Positions 20,744 through 33,320 of a DNA stretch of 64,000 nt are shown one piece after another. Source of the stretch: Dioszegia crocea. Its lineage: Eukaryota; Basidiomycota; Tremellomycetes; Tremellales; Bulleribasidiaceae. Below the pieces are notes generated by a model. That model was given only the letters and a program-made list of their open reading frames with translations, did not search any database and was not told the origin of the DNA. The stretch is taken from contig BCKK01000001.1 in the NCBI GenBank assembly GCA_001600615.1, positions 907,082 through 971,081 on the forward strand, given 5' to 3'. The position numbers were made by a program, and so were the translations under genes. The stretch's first letter is position 1. Every line of letters begins with the position of its first letter.

Positions 20744-22141
20744 ATGACAGCAGCTTGCAGCGAAGCCGCTCTATCAGAGGGCGCATCCGGCCTCGGGCCC
20801 TCCCTGCGCCCACGCGAACTAGCCACTCGCACTTCCAATCGATCGATGAGAGGTCTCGTAAATCTAGGCGGCGGCCTGTGCCCTGATGTAGCTGCCTCTT
20901 CTCCCTCAATCTATCGTCCACCACGCCCCATCTCCCGCGCTACTTCCACCTTGGCCCTCAAATCAGCCTCTCATGCTCCTCTATCACTGAAGCCCGCTGC
21001 GTGCACCGGAACGACCGGTGTACCCCTTCCCAAATCTAGACTCCCCATCGCGGCCAAAAGCACAGCAAATCTCCGTTCGCGTCCCTCGCATAATTCCCTC
21101 CGCCCTTCCCGGCTAATTCAGCCTTCCTTCAGTGGTCTCAGACCACCGTCTGGCCCAACTCCACAAATCGCCAGACCCACAATACGCCGAATCCCCTCGA
21201 CAAATTTCAAGGAGAACTATTTCGCTCCTCCTCCGACGGCCCCGATCCCACATGCCAAGACCGAGCGAAAGGGCTTGGGGCTGGTCAAGAGGAAGAGTCA
21301 GTTGTTGCCTACGCGGCGTGTAGTCCCTGGTCAGCCCGCTACCGGCCGGGAGCTCCTGGGTGGGAAGCGGGAAGTGACGGACGGGAGTAGGCAGTCGTCG
21401 GGCCCTCTTCGTAGCGCCCCACAGCCTCTGGGACCTGTGATCAATAGACGAGGTGAGCCACGACTATCGATAAGAACCTTTCTGCAGGACAGAGCTTACT
21501 GTACAGCGCCCACCCCATCTCCCCTTCCTCCCCTCGCGCCCACCTCCACAACTTATCGTACACCTCATCGAAAATCCACCCTCCCGCTTCAGACACTCCA
21601 TCCCTCCCCCAGCATCCCCTCCAATCTCGGCTCGAGCCCCTGGAAAGGGCCACGTACCAGTATAGACCAAATCAAAGATACCGAATACAGCTTCACAGAA
21701 GATGACTCGCTCGAGATCCCTTCGGTGGCTGTGTCCCGCTTCGATCCCGACGGATCGGGCGAGACCAGTCGATGGTTGTCGGTTTCCACCCTCTCGCGAT
21801 CGCCATCGCGTATGGGAGTCGCCTTGCCTCCCTTGCTCCCTCTTCCAGATACGGCGGTGGAGGCGTTGAAGGCTAAAGAGAGGGAGATCGAGACGCTGCA
21901 TAAGGAGCTAAGCCTCGAGCGGCAGATGCTCGGGAGACTCAGGCGAGAGGAGGCAGAGAGAAACGAGGAGAGCAACAGGATCACCGAGGTGGAGCGAGCG
22001 GAGATGGCGCGTCGTGTAATGGCGCTCGAACGGGAGAGGGCGGTGGATAAGTGCAGAGCGGTCGTCAGGGCCGCAGCGGAGATGCAGGCGGATATAGATG
22101 GGGCCAGGGAGATGATTAGGAAATTGAGGGAAGTGCTGTGA
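20744..22141 (+). CDS. Intronless disordered protein with C-terminal coiled coil
   Basis: Function not recognised. A single uninterrupted frame of 465 residues, notable because most neighbours have many introns. Residues 1-360 are low-complexity, rich in Pro, Ser, Arg and Thr, with many basic patches (for example RRIPSTNFKENYFAPPP). Residues about 370-465 form a strongly predicted coiled coil with heptad-like Leu/Glu/Arg (VEALKAKEREIETLHKELSL onward to REMIRKLREVL). Basic disordered arm plus coiled coil is a common layout of microtubule- or cytoskeleton-associated proteins, but that is only an analogy. Its stop is 52 bp from that of the SRP receptor gene, and its ATG is about 400 bp from the divergent unknown gene. 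Confidence 0.72.
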   Translation: MTAACSEAALSEGASGLGPSLRPRELATRTSNRSMRGLVNLGGGLCPDVAASSPSIYRPPRPISRATSTLALKSASHAPLSLKPAACTGTTGVPLPKSRLPIAAKSTANLRSRPSHNSLRPSRLIQPSFSGLRPPSGPTPQIARPTIRRIPSTNFKENYFAPPPTAPIPHAKTERKGLGLVKRKSQLLPTRRVVPGQPATGRELLGGKREVTDGSRQSSGPLRSAPQPLGPVINRRGEPRLSIRTFLQDRAYCTAPTPSPLPPLAPTSTTYRTPHRKSTLPLQTLHPSPSIPSNLGSSPWKGPRTSIDQIKDTEYSFTEDDSLEIPSVAVSRFDPDGSGETSRWLSVSTLSRSPSRMGVALPPLLPLPDTAVEALKAKEREIETLHKELSLERQMLGRLRREEAERNEESNRITEVERAEMARRVMALERERAVDKCRAVVRAAAEMQADIDGAREMIRKLREVL

Positions 22142-22193
22142 TTGGCCGTGTCCAAGATATCACCCTTTGATGCATGTTGTACAACCGTTGAAC

Positions 22194-24486
22194 CTAGTTT
22201 AGTAGTGCCTGTACTATATGGTTCACGCGCAGTTGGCGCAGATCGGTGTATGTCTGTCCGCATCCGACAAATAGGATAGGCTGACCCGTGACATAGGTCA
22301 TCGACAATGCCGCTCCGACTTTATCATCCTGCCTGTCAGCCAGTTTCTCCAATGACTTGGCAGCAACTCACAATCGTGTCAAACTTGGTAAGGATGATCC
22401 CATCAATACCTCTTTTCCTCTGTGACCCTCCTGTCCCAGCAGCTGAAAAGTCCTTGAGCGCCCGATCAAATTTGGTCAATTGATCAACTGCCTCATTTCC
22501 AACTAGCGCTTCGCCGACAAAGATGATCTTGTCGGGGTTGTTGACTGTCACGAGCTGACCATCAGCTGGGCCTTGACCTAAACACACCTTTGCAAGAGCC
22601 CGCATTAACGGTTCATTATCCTGCATCCTCCCAGCAGTATCAATCAGAACAACATCGAAGCGGTTCTCTTTCGCTAAATCATCAGACTCAGCCCAGGACC
22701 ATAACTCACCGTAGGCAATAGCATCCTTTGCGATCCCAGCTGCATCTTTCCCATAACCTCGCTCGTACAACTCCACCTTCTTTTCCCCCACGCCCAAATC
22801 CTCCTGAAGCGCTCCGAGATTTCGTACATGGACACGTAGCTGCTCTACCGCTCCAGATCGGAATGTATCACACGCGGCAATCATCACTCGTAATCCATTC
22901 TGCAAGAGCCAGAAACAGACTTTGGAGAGGTTGGTGGATTTGCCTACGCCATTGACGCCGACGAATGTTAGGGTGTAAGGGTCGGGTAGGGCCTGGCCGT
23001 AGGCTGCTGTAGAAGCCGACCGCTTGCGCTGGATATCGAGAAGGAGGTCGGTCGATGTTTTGGGTGTAAGGACGCGGGTCAATGCAGAGGATAGAGAAGT
23101 TTGGACTTCGCTCTTGATGCCTAGAGATTAGCTCCGAATGAGGTTGTTAAAAAAGGGTGGACATACTAGACAGACCGCCCAATTTCTTCCCCACTAAGGC
23201 CGTCCCGACCGCATCGCACATCTTCTCGGAAATATCCTTGGCCACATTCTTATCCATAAGATGCTTCTCCATTTCCGCCAAGACAGGCTGTAGATCCTGG
23301 AGCGAGAGCACCTTGCTCCCAGTCAACCTCGCAAAGATCTTGCCCCAACTGCCCGCTTCGGCCTTCTCGTCGACATTATCGGAGATTGTCAAACGACTTG
23401 TTCCTCTCGCCAATATCTCCTCCTCCGACGGCAAGTCTTGCGATCCCTTGGTATTCCCACCCCTCCCTCCCCTAAAGTCCCAATCGGCCACTTCGTACTG
23501 CCCATCTTTCCCCCTCTGGCCCATGGCGTCTTTGGAGACTAACGCCTCGACGTCAATCGGCGTGGCCTGCCCCGTCCCCGGCGTATCTGGCGCAGGCGTC
23601 GAGTAGTCCAAAGCCGCCATGTCCCCTGCAGAAACTTGCGAGTCACCCCACTTCCGCATGAGCTTCGCAGCTGCGCCGTTGGTCTTGCGGGACGGAGAGG
23701 GTGAGGGGGTTGCCCCCTTCCCGCCCTTCCGTCCACCTTTCATCTTGGATTTAAGAGCCTCGACATTCTTCGCAATCTCCTCGGCTGTAAGTGACTCTCC
23801 ATTTACGTCTGGGGTGCCCGGTGTAGATGCGCCTGAGGCGGCTGACAGTTGCGCCTGGCGGTGGAGGGACATAGGCGTCTGAGCTGGTCTGCGTGGCTAT
23901 TGGTTAGTACTGTCATCGGGCCGGACTCACCTGCTCGCCCTCGCAGTTCCTCAGACATCGCTCAAAGATCAATCCCCACCGCTCATCCTCCATGCGCATC
24001 TGTAACACCCTCAATGCCGAGCTTGCAGCATCGGTAATGATGCCCGACGTGGCCGAAAGCGTATCCACCAAGGTCTGGATGTACTGCTGGAACAAGGACA
24101 GAAAGAGCTGTTTGGTCCTTGTGAGAAGTGCGGGGATGTATGTCAGGGGTAGCAGAGCTGGGAAAGCGACCTTGACGTCAGCGTAGTCTTCACGAGAGTC
24201 AAGGACATACGACAAAGACAAGCCCGAGACCATTCTCCATCGTCCACCGTACATTGTACCCATCCTTCTCAAAGCTCGCCTCCTCGTTTCGGACTTTGCC
24301 TTCGATGAATGCTTCTCTCACGAGAGCATTGACGGGTGAGGCTGGGCTCTGGGCTAGGGTCGAGAAAGCAGGGGTGAATGAGCGGGACCAGAGGACGAGG
24401 CCACCTAGTGGTCAGCTCCGTTGAAAACAATGAGCTTGTGAGTATCAAAACCCACTTTGGTGGGAGATGGAGACGTGGTCTAGCAT
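22194..24486 (-). CDS. SRP101: Signal recognition particle receptor alpha subunit
   Basis: ER-membrane GTPase that docks the SRP-ribosome complex. Exons run from ATG 24486 ([12 protein letters not shown], then [13 protein letters not shown]) to TAG 22194. The N-terminal SRX domain ([20 protein letters not shown]) is followed by a charged linker ([21 protein letters not shown]) and the NG domain. The GTPase motifs are [20 protein letters not shown] (G1), [14 protein letters not shown] (SRP-specific insertion), [15 protein letters not shown] (G3), ILTKFDTI (G4) and [18 protein letters not shown] (closing loop). This order is diagnostic for FtsY/SR-alpha. Length is close to the family norm (about 640 residues). 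It diverges from the RSC gene with 243 bp between ATGs. Confidence 0.95.
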
Positions 24487-24729
24487 TGCTGAAGTAGTCT
24501 TATGAATATGTGGATGTACTGCTTAGTATAGGTAGTATATGAGTAAGTGTGAGATGGGAGGACGATATGAAGGCCTGGACCATGCCGGATCTAGCCACCC
24601 GATACCCTTACGGCACCCCCCTTTTAAAGCCACGTCAGGGGTTGTTGACACGCGCCTCTCGCATTCATTTCGCGCACCATATCTTACATTCTCATCCCCC
24701 AACCAGTACCCTCAATACCACCACTAGCG

Positions 24730-27379
24730 ATGCCACCCAAGGGAAGTAAGAAGGCTAAGCCGACTCTTCCTATTCCTGGAAGCTCAACTTATCCTGGGAA
24801 ACCGGAAGGAAAGGGCCTAGAAGCTCCTCAATGGGAGGCATGTCGACAGATTCTGGAAGGCGTCTATCTGACCAAAGAGGATAAGTAAGTCGCCCTGCCT
24901 TCCACGATCACTATGCACTAAATAGGGTGCTGATTGCTCACAGTGTCAATATCGCTGAGATATTTTGCGAATTACCCGACAGGGTAGATTTTGCCGATTA
25001 CTACGAGACTATACCCGAGCCTGAATGTCTGAATAATGTAGCGGTGAGCTCTGTCGATCAGCAAATACAGTGGGACCGCGCTGAAGGATCAGACAATGCT
25101 GTCTGATCAAGCATTCCCCACGCCCGATAAGTTCTTCGCGCAGTTGTTACTTATCTTCCTCAATGCGAAACACTGTACGTTTTCTTCAGCTTGAATCTGC
25201 GCCCCGCTGACCGGTCAGACAATGAGGACGGCTCGGTATTATTTGAAGACGCTACTGCATTTGAGGTGCGCTCAACATTACCGGGATATCCTTGTGATCG
25301 AGCTGACGTAGTAGGAACAAATCTGGGAAGCATGGCGGAAATACGCCGCCGAGGGAATATTCAAACCCCAGCCTCACCTCCCCAAGACCCAAGCTCGGAA
25401 AGGAAAACAGACCCTCGTTGTGAACCCCGTAGCCCGTGTCACATCCACCACTCCTATCCCTGCAGTATCACCCGCACCTGCGCCCGCCCCCACACCTGCC
25501 CAAGCACTGCCCAAACCCATCCTCATTGCCCCTTCCGCCGTCGCCTCGTCCTCTCGCGCCTCACGCTCCGCTCCGGTTCCGCCACCGACTCCACAAACGC
25601 CTAACCACCCTCCTCCCCGCGGTCTGAGCAATGCCGATCAATTCACCGTAGCTGCTGTAGATGCTCGAATGGCAAGGTGGTCCGGACCAATGGCGATGCT
25701 TCCTGGCTCGGCGGATCAGGGCGGGATAAGTGGGAGTGGGTGGTGGGGGGATGATCAGCTGAGTTATGAGGCGTCTCCGGCCGGAAGGCAGAATGTGGGG
25801 ATTAGGATCAAAGGGGTCTTGGCTGCTGTTTGCGGATACAGGGACGAAGCGTGAGTCACAACCTATCGCCAGGACTGATGACAGCCACGTACTCCTTGCC
25901 ACCACCCTCGAAAGTGTACCCCCGGCAATCAATCTGCCATACCTATCATACACCCACCCAATATCTCTCGCGAGCATTCGGAATCGTTCCGATAAGGGCG
26001 AATATAAAAACCTGCTCGAATTCGATATTGACATGGCGCGGATCTTTGAGCGGGGTCGACGATGGTATTACGAGGGAACGACAGAGTACGGCCACATACT
26101 CACTCTTCAACGGCTCTACAACGCCCTTACCTCCCTCTCGCCCATACCGTCCCACCCCACCCCCGGACCCTCAAATACAAATTTCGCCTCCATCGTTGCT
26201 GGTCCAGGCCGCGCTCGACCAACATCCGAATCTGAGGGATCGCTAAGTATCACCACACAGAAAGTGGGGACAAAAGACCGTACATTCATACCCGAAGCGC
26301 GACATAAGGGTGTAGCGTATAAAGTTGGGGATTACGTCCACGTCATCAACCCCGACGATGCCACTCGACCTATTGTCGGCCAAGTCTTCAAGGCGTTCGT
26401 ACCCACCAAGGGCGCCAAGAAACACCATGTGACGGTGTGCTGGTATTTCCGCCCGGAGCAGACTGTGCATACTGCCAAGAGCCAGTTTTTGGACCGGGAG
26501 GTGTTGAAGACGGGACATATGTGCGATCATCCAGTCGACGATTTGATTGAAAAGATTTCGCTGCAGTTCTTTGTGAAGTACGTGAGGGGGAGATCGAGAA
26601 GTGGAGAGTATTATCCCGGGTGGCCACTGTGTGAGTTGAAATCTGCTTCACTGTGGGACGTAGCTAATCAGTAGACGTCTGCGTGTCGAGGTTTAACGAT
26701 AAAGCATGGGCGACCATTAAAATCAAGAATTGGGCGAGCTGTATACCAGAGGTGAGCCGTCAGTCTTCTCTTGCTGACGAGTAGGAACTACGCCATTCAG
26801 AATTCATGTCATTTGTACAATTCGACCGCCAGCTCGATCCTTACCTCTTCCCTTCCCCACTTTTGTCCGATGTCAAGGGTCCAGGCCACCTCGCTGAGCC
26901 CCGAGGACAAGTGACGGAAGATGATGACGAGGAGAAGGTCTCGACGCCTTCTGCACGACCTACGCCACAATCTGCTCCTACCACACGTCAGGCCACTCAA
27001 CCCCAAATCATCACTCCCGCCCCAACGACCGGTGTGCCCGCTATACCTAATCGACCACAATCTGCTCCGGCGCCATACGCAAATCGCACGTTTGGGGCAA
27101 TGTATGGTGGTCAGCAAGCGATGGATCAGATTGCGTACAAGGATTATTTACCGGTTGAGACTGGTACGTGTCCTGTGTGTAGTTTAGGGCTATGCTGATG
27201 CTCTAGCGCGATTGTTTGATCGTGACGCCCGGCAGGCAGTATTGTGGTTCTCGGGCGCGCCACTGCCTTCGACTCACGAGTCCCAACGGCCTGTCCACTC
27301 CCTAGCGTATCTGGAACATCTGGCGAAACGCAAACGAGCAGACGAGACCGAGGCGGCGAGAAAGAAGTCACAAGTGTGA
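24730..27379 (+). CDS. RSC1: RSC1/RSC2-like chromatin remodelling subunit (two bromodomains, BAH)
   Basis: Subunit of the RSC (SWI/SNF class) nucleosome remodeller, nuclear. Start ATG 24730. The first bromodomain lies in residues about 35-140 (LPDRVDFADYYETIPEPECL and FFAQLLLIFLNAKHYNEDGS, with the acetyl-lysine Asn region). A Pro/Ala linker follows. The second bromodomain is around HPISLASIRNRSDKGEYKNL through GHILTLQRLYNAL. The BAH domain covers AYKVGDYVHVINPDD..IVGQVFKAFV to EKISLQFFVKYVRGRSRSGEYYPGWPL. A RSC-specific tail (FNDKAWATIKIKNWASCIPEELR, ending at TGA 27379) completes it. Two bromodomains plus BAH is the RSC1/2 and polybromo-like order. Several introns were joined, with exon phases checked at 25056, 25852 and 27163. 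Confidence 0.9.
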
Positions 27380-27466
27380 TAGCAGGTCTACAAGATGCAT
27401 ATCTACTCTACATATCAATCACTATATACAACGGTCCCCGTAATCTAATATCTAAAAGTCTATGCT

Positions 27467-28993
27467 CTATTTCAACTCATACACTGGCCCTACAGGCTGC
27501 GCTATCATTGCTCTAGTGGTATTGTCCCTGCACCTCTTCAAAAACTTGAACAGCGGCGACCCGCCCGTCCCCCTCATTTCCTTAACATCAACAACGACCA
27601 CCTCCTCGTCCCCCTCGGCATCAACAGCCTCCATCCCCAACATCCCTCTTATCCGCTCACTAGGCTGACGCCTCGCCTGCTGGACGATAAACACACTGAC
27701 GATCCGCATGTGTTTCTCCCTGAATCGCTTGAGCGCGTCCAGCGCTAAATCGTATGCCGCAGCCAGTTTAGGCCGGGCGTCGGCGTAGTGCGTGATGACT
27801 GGTCGGAGGGGGGTAGGGTGGGCTGCGAGGTGTCCGAGGAAAGTACGGTGGGGGAGGGGCATGTACTGCAGCATACGCTGGAGGAAAGAGGATTCGTTCG
27901 CCGCTTTTTCTTCCGATGTCTGGGGGGAATGATCGACAGTGAGGAAAATGTCGATAGCGTGAATAAGACTGCTCTGGCCTGCGCTCGGACCAGAGAAGAG
28001 CCGCCCCCTAGTCTCTCCGTCCGCCCGATCCGCCGTGTTCTCCGCCGCTGCCGCTTCCGCCTCATCCCTCGCTCCCATAAATGCCCACCCTAGACTTCCC
28101 GGCCCGTCATCCCCACCCTTGAACCACGGCCTGATGAGGTGGTAAAACTCCTCCGGATCGATGTGCTGGATCATCGACAATGTGATGTCCCCGATCTTAT
28201 CGATCTGCTTCGCCAACTTCCGCAGATATCCCGCCAGTCGCCGAAGAGCCAGATCATCGCCCACGAAAAGCTCATCGAGGGATTGACGCATGATCTTCAA
28301 CGCCTCCGCACCGGCAATCTCGCACTGAGCCGAGATGATGTAGAATTGTTCCTCCGATCGAGTGTTTGTAAAGGTCGCGAGAGCACGATCGGGGGGATTG
28401 GAAGTAGATACGGGGGAGTCAGGATTGGCAGGTAGGAAGTTGTAGAGTACTGTGTCGGAGTAGGTGAGGATTGGGGGGAGACCGAGTTTGGGGGCGATCT
28501 GCAGGATGGGAATGGCTATCGATGAGGGAATAGCGAGGGGTTTGGGAGCGTCGGCGGGAGATGTGTGTGCGTAGAAATGAAGGAGGAAGGAAAGAACTAG
28601 GTGCGCCCGACGCATCAGACCCATAGAAGACTGAAGTTCCTCAGTGTCAATCACCGCCATTCCCTCTATGCCCTTTCGCCACAGGACCTCCTTCGACCTT
28701 TGTCCGCCAAGCAGTAATCCATCGCCGACAGCTACTCCTCGCGCACCATCAAGAGCCTCTTCCCATAGTTCCCATACCGCAGGAAGCCTTTCGACATTGC
28801 TCGACCCGGGCAAGAAACCGGTCCGGACATCAACTTCGAAATCGGCCGAAGCGAGTGAGGCTGTATTGGGCGCTAGACCGCCTGAGAGGATCGAGGAGGT
28901 GGATGGAGAAAGGACACTGGGGCCTGCGTAGGAGGGGGGAAGTGAGAGGAAATGGCCCGATGGCAGGGTGGAGGGGAGGGCGATGGTGGACAT
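27467..28993 (-). CDS. BNA2: Indoleamine 2,3-dioxygenase
   Basis: Heme enzyme opening the indole ring of tryptophan to N-formylkynurenine, the first step of de novo NAD synthesis. A single exon of 508 residues beginning MSTIALPSTLPSGHF at 28993; longer upstream starts are possible but match no family sequence. Diagnostic blocks are SAQCEIAGAEALKIM, YLRKLAKQIDKI, RPWFKGGD, the family loop GPSAGQSSLIHAIDIFL, LQYMPLPHRTFLGHLA and, near the C-terminus, RFREKHMRIVSVFI with the expected proximal heme His. The GTGGSPLFKFLKRCRDNT end matches fungal and animal IDO. It is head to head with DAHP synthase and tail to tail with the RSC gene (87 bp). Confidence 0.93.
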   Translation of the reverse strand: MSTIALPSTLPSGHFLSLPPSYAGPSVLSPSTSSILSGGLAPNTASLASADFEVDVRTGFLPGSSNVERLPAVWELWEEALDGARGVAVGDGLLLGGQRSKEVLWRKGIEGMAVIDTEELQSSMGLMRRAHLVLSFLLHFYAHTSPADAPKPLAIPSSIAIPILQIAPKLGLPPILTYSDTVLYNFLPANPDSPVSTSNPPDRALATFTNTRSEEQFYIISAQCEIAGAEALKIMRQSLDELFVGDDLALRRLAGYLRKLAKQIDKIGDITLSMIQHIDPEEFYHLIRPWFKGGDDGPGSLGWAFMGARDEAEAAAAENTADRADGETRGRLFSGPSAGQSSLIHAIDIFLTVDHSPQTSEEKAANESSFLQRMLQYMPLPHRTFLGHLAAHPTPLRPVITHYADARPKLAAAYDLALDALKRFREKHMRIVSVFIVQQARRQPSERIRGMLGMEAVDAEGDEEVVVVDVKEMRGTGGSPLFKFLKRCRDNTTRAMIAQPVGPVYELK

Positions 28994-29403
28994 GGTGGCG
29001 GATCGGGCCTCAAGCCGGAGTTTTGATGGGGGTCGTTCCGATGTTAGGAGGAAATGATTCTGTGCCGCAGATGGTTTATAGATGGCCAAGGTACGCTCTG
29101 ATAGATGCGCAGCTTGCGAGATGATGGAGGATAAAGATGGATTGATGGATGTGTTGATGGTGGATGGATCGAGCTCGTCTTTTCGCGAATTTGGGGGTTG
29201 ACAAATCGTCCCGAGATCCGGCCGAAGTCTACACGTGGCTTTAATCGGCCGATGCAAAGTCACGTGAGCTGGCCGGCGATCGCCGCCGTTACGTAGCCCA
29301 AGTTTCCGATTTAGAGTCGGCCACCCAAGCTGCATAGCTTAAGCTATAGATGCATCTCCAGTCTCCTATATATACACTGCTCAGCTACACCCCTTAGGCA
29401 GAC
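28994..29403. promoter_or_regulatory. Divergent promoter, IDO / class II DAHP synthase
   Basis: About 410 bases. It holds two CACGTG E-box cores at 29232-29237 and 29261-29266 (the second within TCACGTGA) and a TATATATAC box at 29367-29375, about 30 bases before the DAHP synthase ATG. Both genes concern tryptophan, so common control is plausible. Confidence 0.55.
29260..29267. promoter_or_regulatory. TCACGTGA palindrome
   Basis: A perfect eight-base palindrome containing the E-box bound by bHLH factors such as Cbf1 or Pho4. A second CACGTG core lies at 29232-29237. Function is inferred from the motif alone. Confidence 0.5.
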
Positions 29404-31371
<1,968 letters not shown>

Positions 31372-31429
31372 GGAATAGGTAGACGTAGATGATTTAGACT
31401 GCCTTTGCATATTATACTGTAAACCGCCA

Positions 31430-32102
31430 TTATACCAGTGCTATTCGCGCTCCTTCGACGATAATCTCATGCTCAATCTGTATCATTAGCTCTGCCAGAC
31501 ACCTGCACTCACCTCATGTATTCTCGCTTCTAGCTGCTCTAATGACTCCCCCTCCCTAATCTCGACCTCCCTGACGACTAATGGCTCTCCCCTATCCACT
31601 TCCTTCACCACCCGGTGCACCATCGCCCCCGTCTTGGCGACTTCCCCCTTCTGAAACGCCTCATACGCCCTTCCTATCGCATTGGCACCGTCAAAGGCGC
31701 CCGGTAATGCCGGATGTAGATTTATGATTGGCACAGGGATAGCGTCGAGGAATGCCGGGCTGAGAATGTGCATCCATCCAGCAAGCACGACGAGGTCAGG
31801 TTGGCTATCCATCACTCGTTTGGCAACCTCGGCGTCATACTCTACGCGCGTCGATCCCGGGTTTTTGGAAAGATATGTCTTTAGAGCGCAGATGGAGGTA
31901 GGGATGGAATGGTTGGCCGCTCGGGTGAGACCGTAGGCGTTTGACCGGGAAGAGAGGACGAAGGTGATGGTGCCTGGGAGTTGGGGGGTGTTGGAGGCGT
32001 CTATAAGTGCTTGGAGGTTGGAGCCTGGCCGTCAGCTGGGATAGGGATTGTGAACATGAAGAGCTTGCCTGAGCCCGATATGAGAACTGTGATTCGCTTC
32101 AT
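31430..32102 (-). CDS. ADE8: Phosphoribosylglycinamide formyltransferase (GAR transformylase)
   Basis: Third step of purine synthesis, formylating GAR with 10-formyl-THF. Start at 32102 gives MKRITVLISGSGSNLQALID; an in-frame ATG 12 bases upstream would add four residues. Conserved blocks are SSRSNAYGLTRA, DLVVLAGWMHILSPAFLDA, the catalytic region INLHPALPGAFDGANAI (Asn-His-Pro with downstream Asp in VHRVVKEVDRGEPL) and EGESLEQLEARIHEIEHEI. Size of about 205 residues is normal for the monofunctional enzyme. Intron 1 (32025-32068) starts with GC rather than GT (CAG|GCAAGC), the only way to recover GSGSNLQ. The second intron has a normal GTGAGT donor. Confidence 0.93.
32025..32068 (-). other. 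Non-canonical GC-AG intron in ADE8
   Basis: A 44-nt intron bounded by GCAAGC and GGCCAG with a GCTGAC branch. Splicing it restores the invariant GSGSNLQ loop of GAR transformylase. Without it the frame hits a stop after KHL. Confidence 0.8.
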
Positions 32103-32262
32103 CTTGAGCTTCATATGGTTGAAGCTGAAGGTAAGGTTGTGAATTTTTGGAAACCAAAAGGTCCGGCCTGAAACTCGTGGCTTTTCATCCATGTCCTCTA
32201 GTGCTTCCATCAACTGTCACCTCATCTACCATTTGTATTTACAATACTATATCACACGCACA

Positions 32263-33274
32263 ATGGGCAGATCCAAGACTAAAGCCAACAAGAAGCCTGC
32301 CCCGAAAAGTCTAGCCCCTCCGCCCCCTGCCACAGCCGCTACAGCTCCATCGCTCCAACCCCTACCGCCCAATCGTCCCCTTAGCCCACTCGATCTTGAC
32401 TATTCACAATCGCTCTATCATCCGGGAGCATCAGGCTCTGCGCCTATATCATCACTCATACCTCCCTCGGCCTCTGTAGATCTGAACGATCCGACATTTC
32501 GTACCGCCTGGCAAAACTGGACGACATCCGCCCTGGGTAGACTGGATCAACTGCCGAAGCTGTCGCAGACTCAGTTGAACGCCATTGCGGGAGCTGCGGC
32601 GGGGATTGATGGATCGGCGAATTTGGGGATAGACTTACCTGCCAGTCTGGCGGCGCTGTTTGAGGCGAAATTAACGCTGGATAGGGAGAAGGCGAAGCTG
32701 GTCAGAATGCAAAAGGAACTCAAGGGGTATAAGGATGCAGCGGGGACAGGGGCGGGACAGGCGATGATTGCGGCAGCAGCAGCGGCGGCTCATGCGCATG
32801 CTCACGCCCACGCCCATGCTCATGCTCATGCCCATGCCCATGCTGGCGAATCACACGGCCATGTACATCAGCATGCGTACGACTATGGGCATAGTCACGG
32901 GCATGGGCATATCGCCGAGGTGGTCCATGGGAATGGCAAGGGCAAGGAGGTCATGGTGGAAGAGGACTATGGAGAATGCACATGTCACGAGTGAGTATAT
33001 AGGTCGAACAAGGCTGACTCCAGACATGAGGACTACTACGAGACGGATGAAGAAGGGTACGAATGTGACTGCGACTGTCACGGCTGCGAGCACGATGATG
33101 AGGAAGAAGAGGAACCAAGAAGTACTCTCATGGACGATCCAGAACGATTTGTACGTGCCTCACCTAGACAAAGCTGACCATCAGGACGAGGCGGTGCGCG
33201 GACTGTTTGTCTGGATAAAAGCGGTCGTCTGGACGATCGAACAAGCAGCCATAGTAGCCGGAAAGCGCAGATGA
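32263..33274 (+). CDS. His-Ala repeat protein with Cys/acidic C-terminal segment
   Basis: Not firmly recognised. The chosen start MGRSKTKANKKPAPKS at 32263 is basic; an upstream ATG at 32191 adds 24 residues with no support. After a Pro/Ala linker and a helical stretch (LAALFEAKLTLDREKAKLVRM), nine tandem His-Ala pairs occur, then more HGH/HSH. Two introns (GTGAGT after CTCHE, GTACGT after DDPERF) lead into HEDYYETDEEGYECDCDC and HGCEHDDEEEEE, and the protein ends IVAGKRR at 33274. Total length is about 310 residues. The combined His, Cys, Asp and Glu content suggests metal binding. From memory the CTCHEH..DYYETDEE stretch resembles acidic segments of basidiomycete NST1-type stress proteins, but the long NST1 C-terminus is absent. 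A truncated paralogue is possible. Its stop is 46 bp from the eIF3e stop. Confidence 0.65.
32791..32844 (+). repeat. (His-Ala)9 coding repeat
   Basis: Eighteen codons alternating CAT/CAC and GCN. The synonymous positions vary (gcg, gct, gcc; cat, cac), so it is not a pure DNA microsatellite and the dipeptide itself may be maintained by selection. Confidence 0.85.
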
Positions 33275-33320
33275 TATATGCATGATACACCCGGATGCTG
33301 TCTGTATGTCGATCGTCCCA

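Noticed and set aside
21464..22263. Minus-strand frames up to 224 codons opposite the coiled-coil gene
   Set aside because: Their Ser-rich sequence is the complement of a Glu/Arg-rich coiled coil; no splice signals or motifs.
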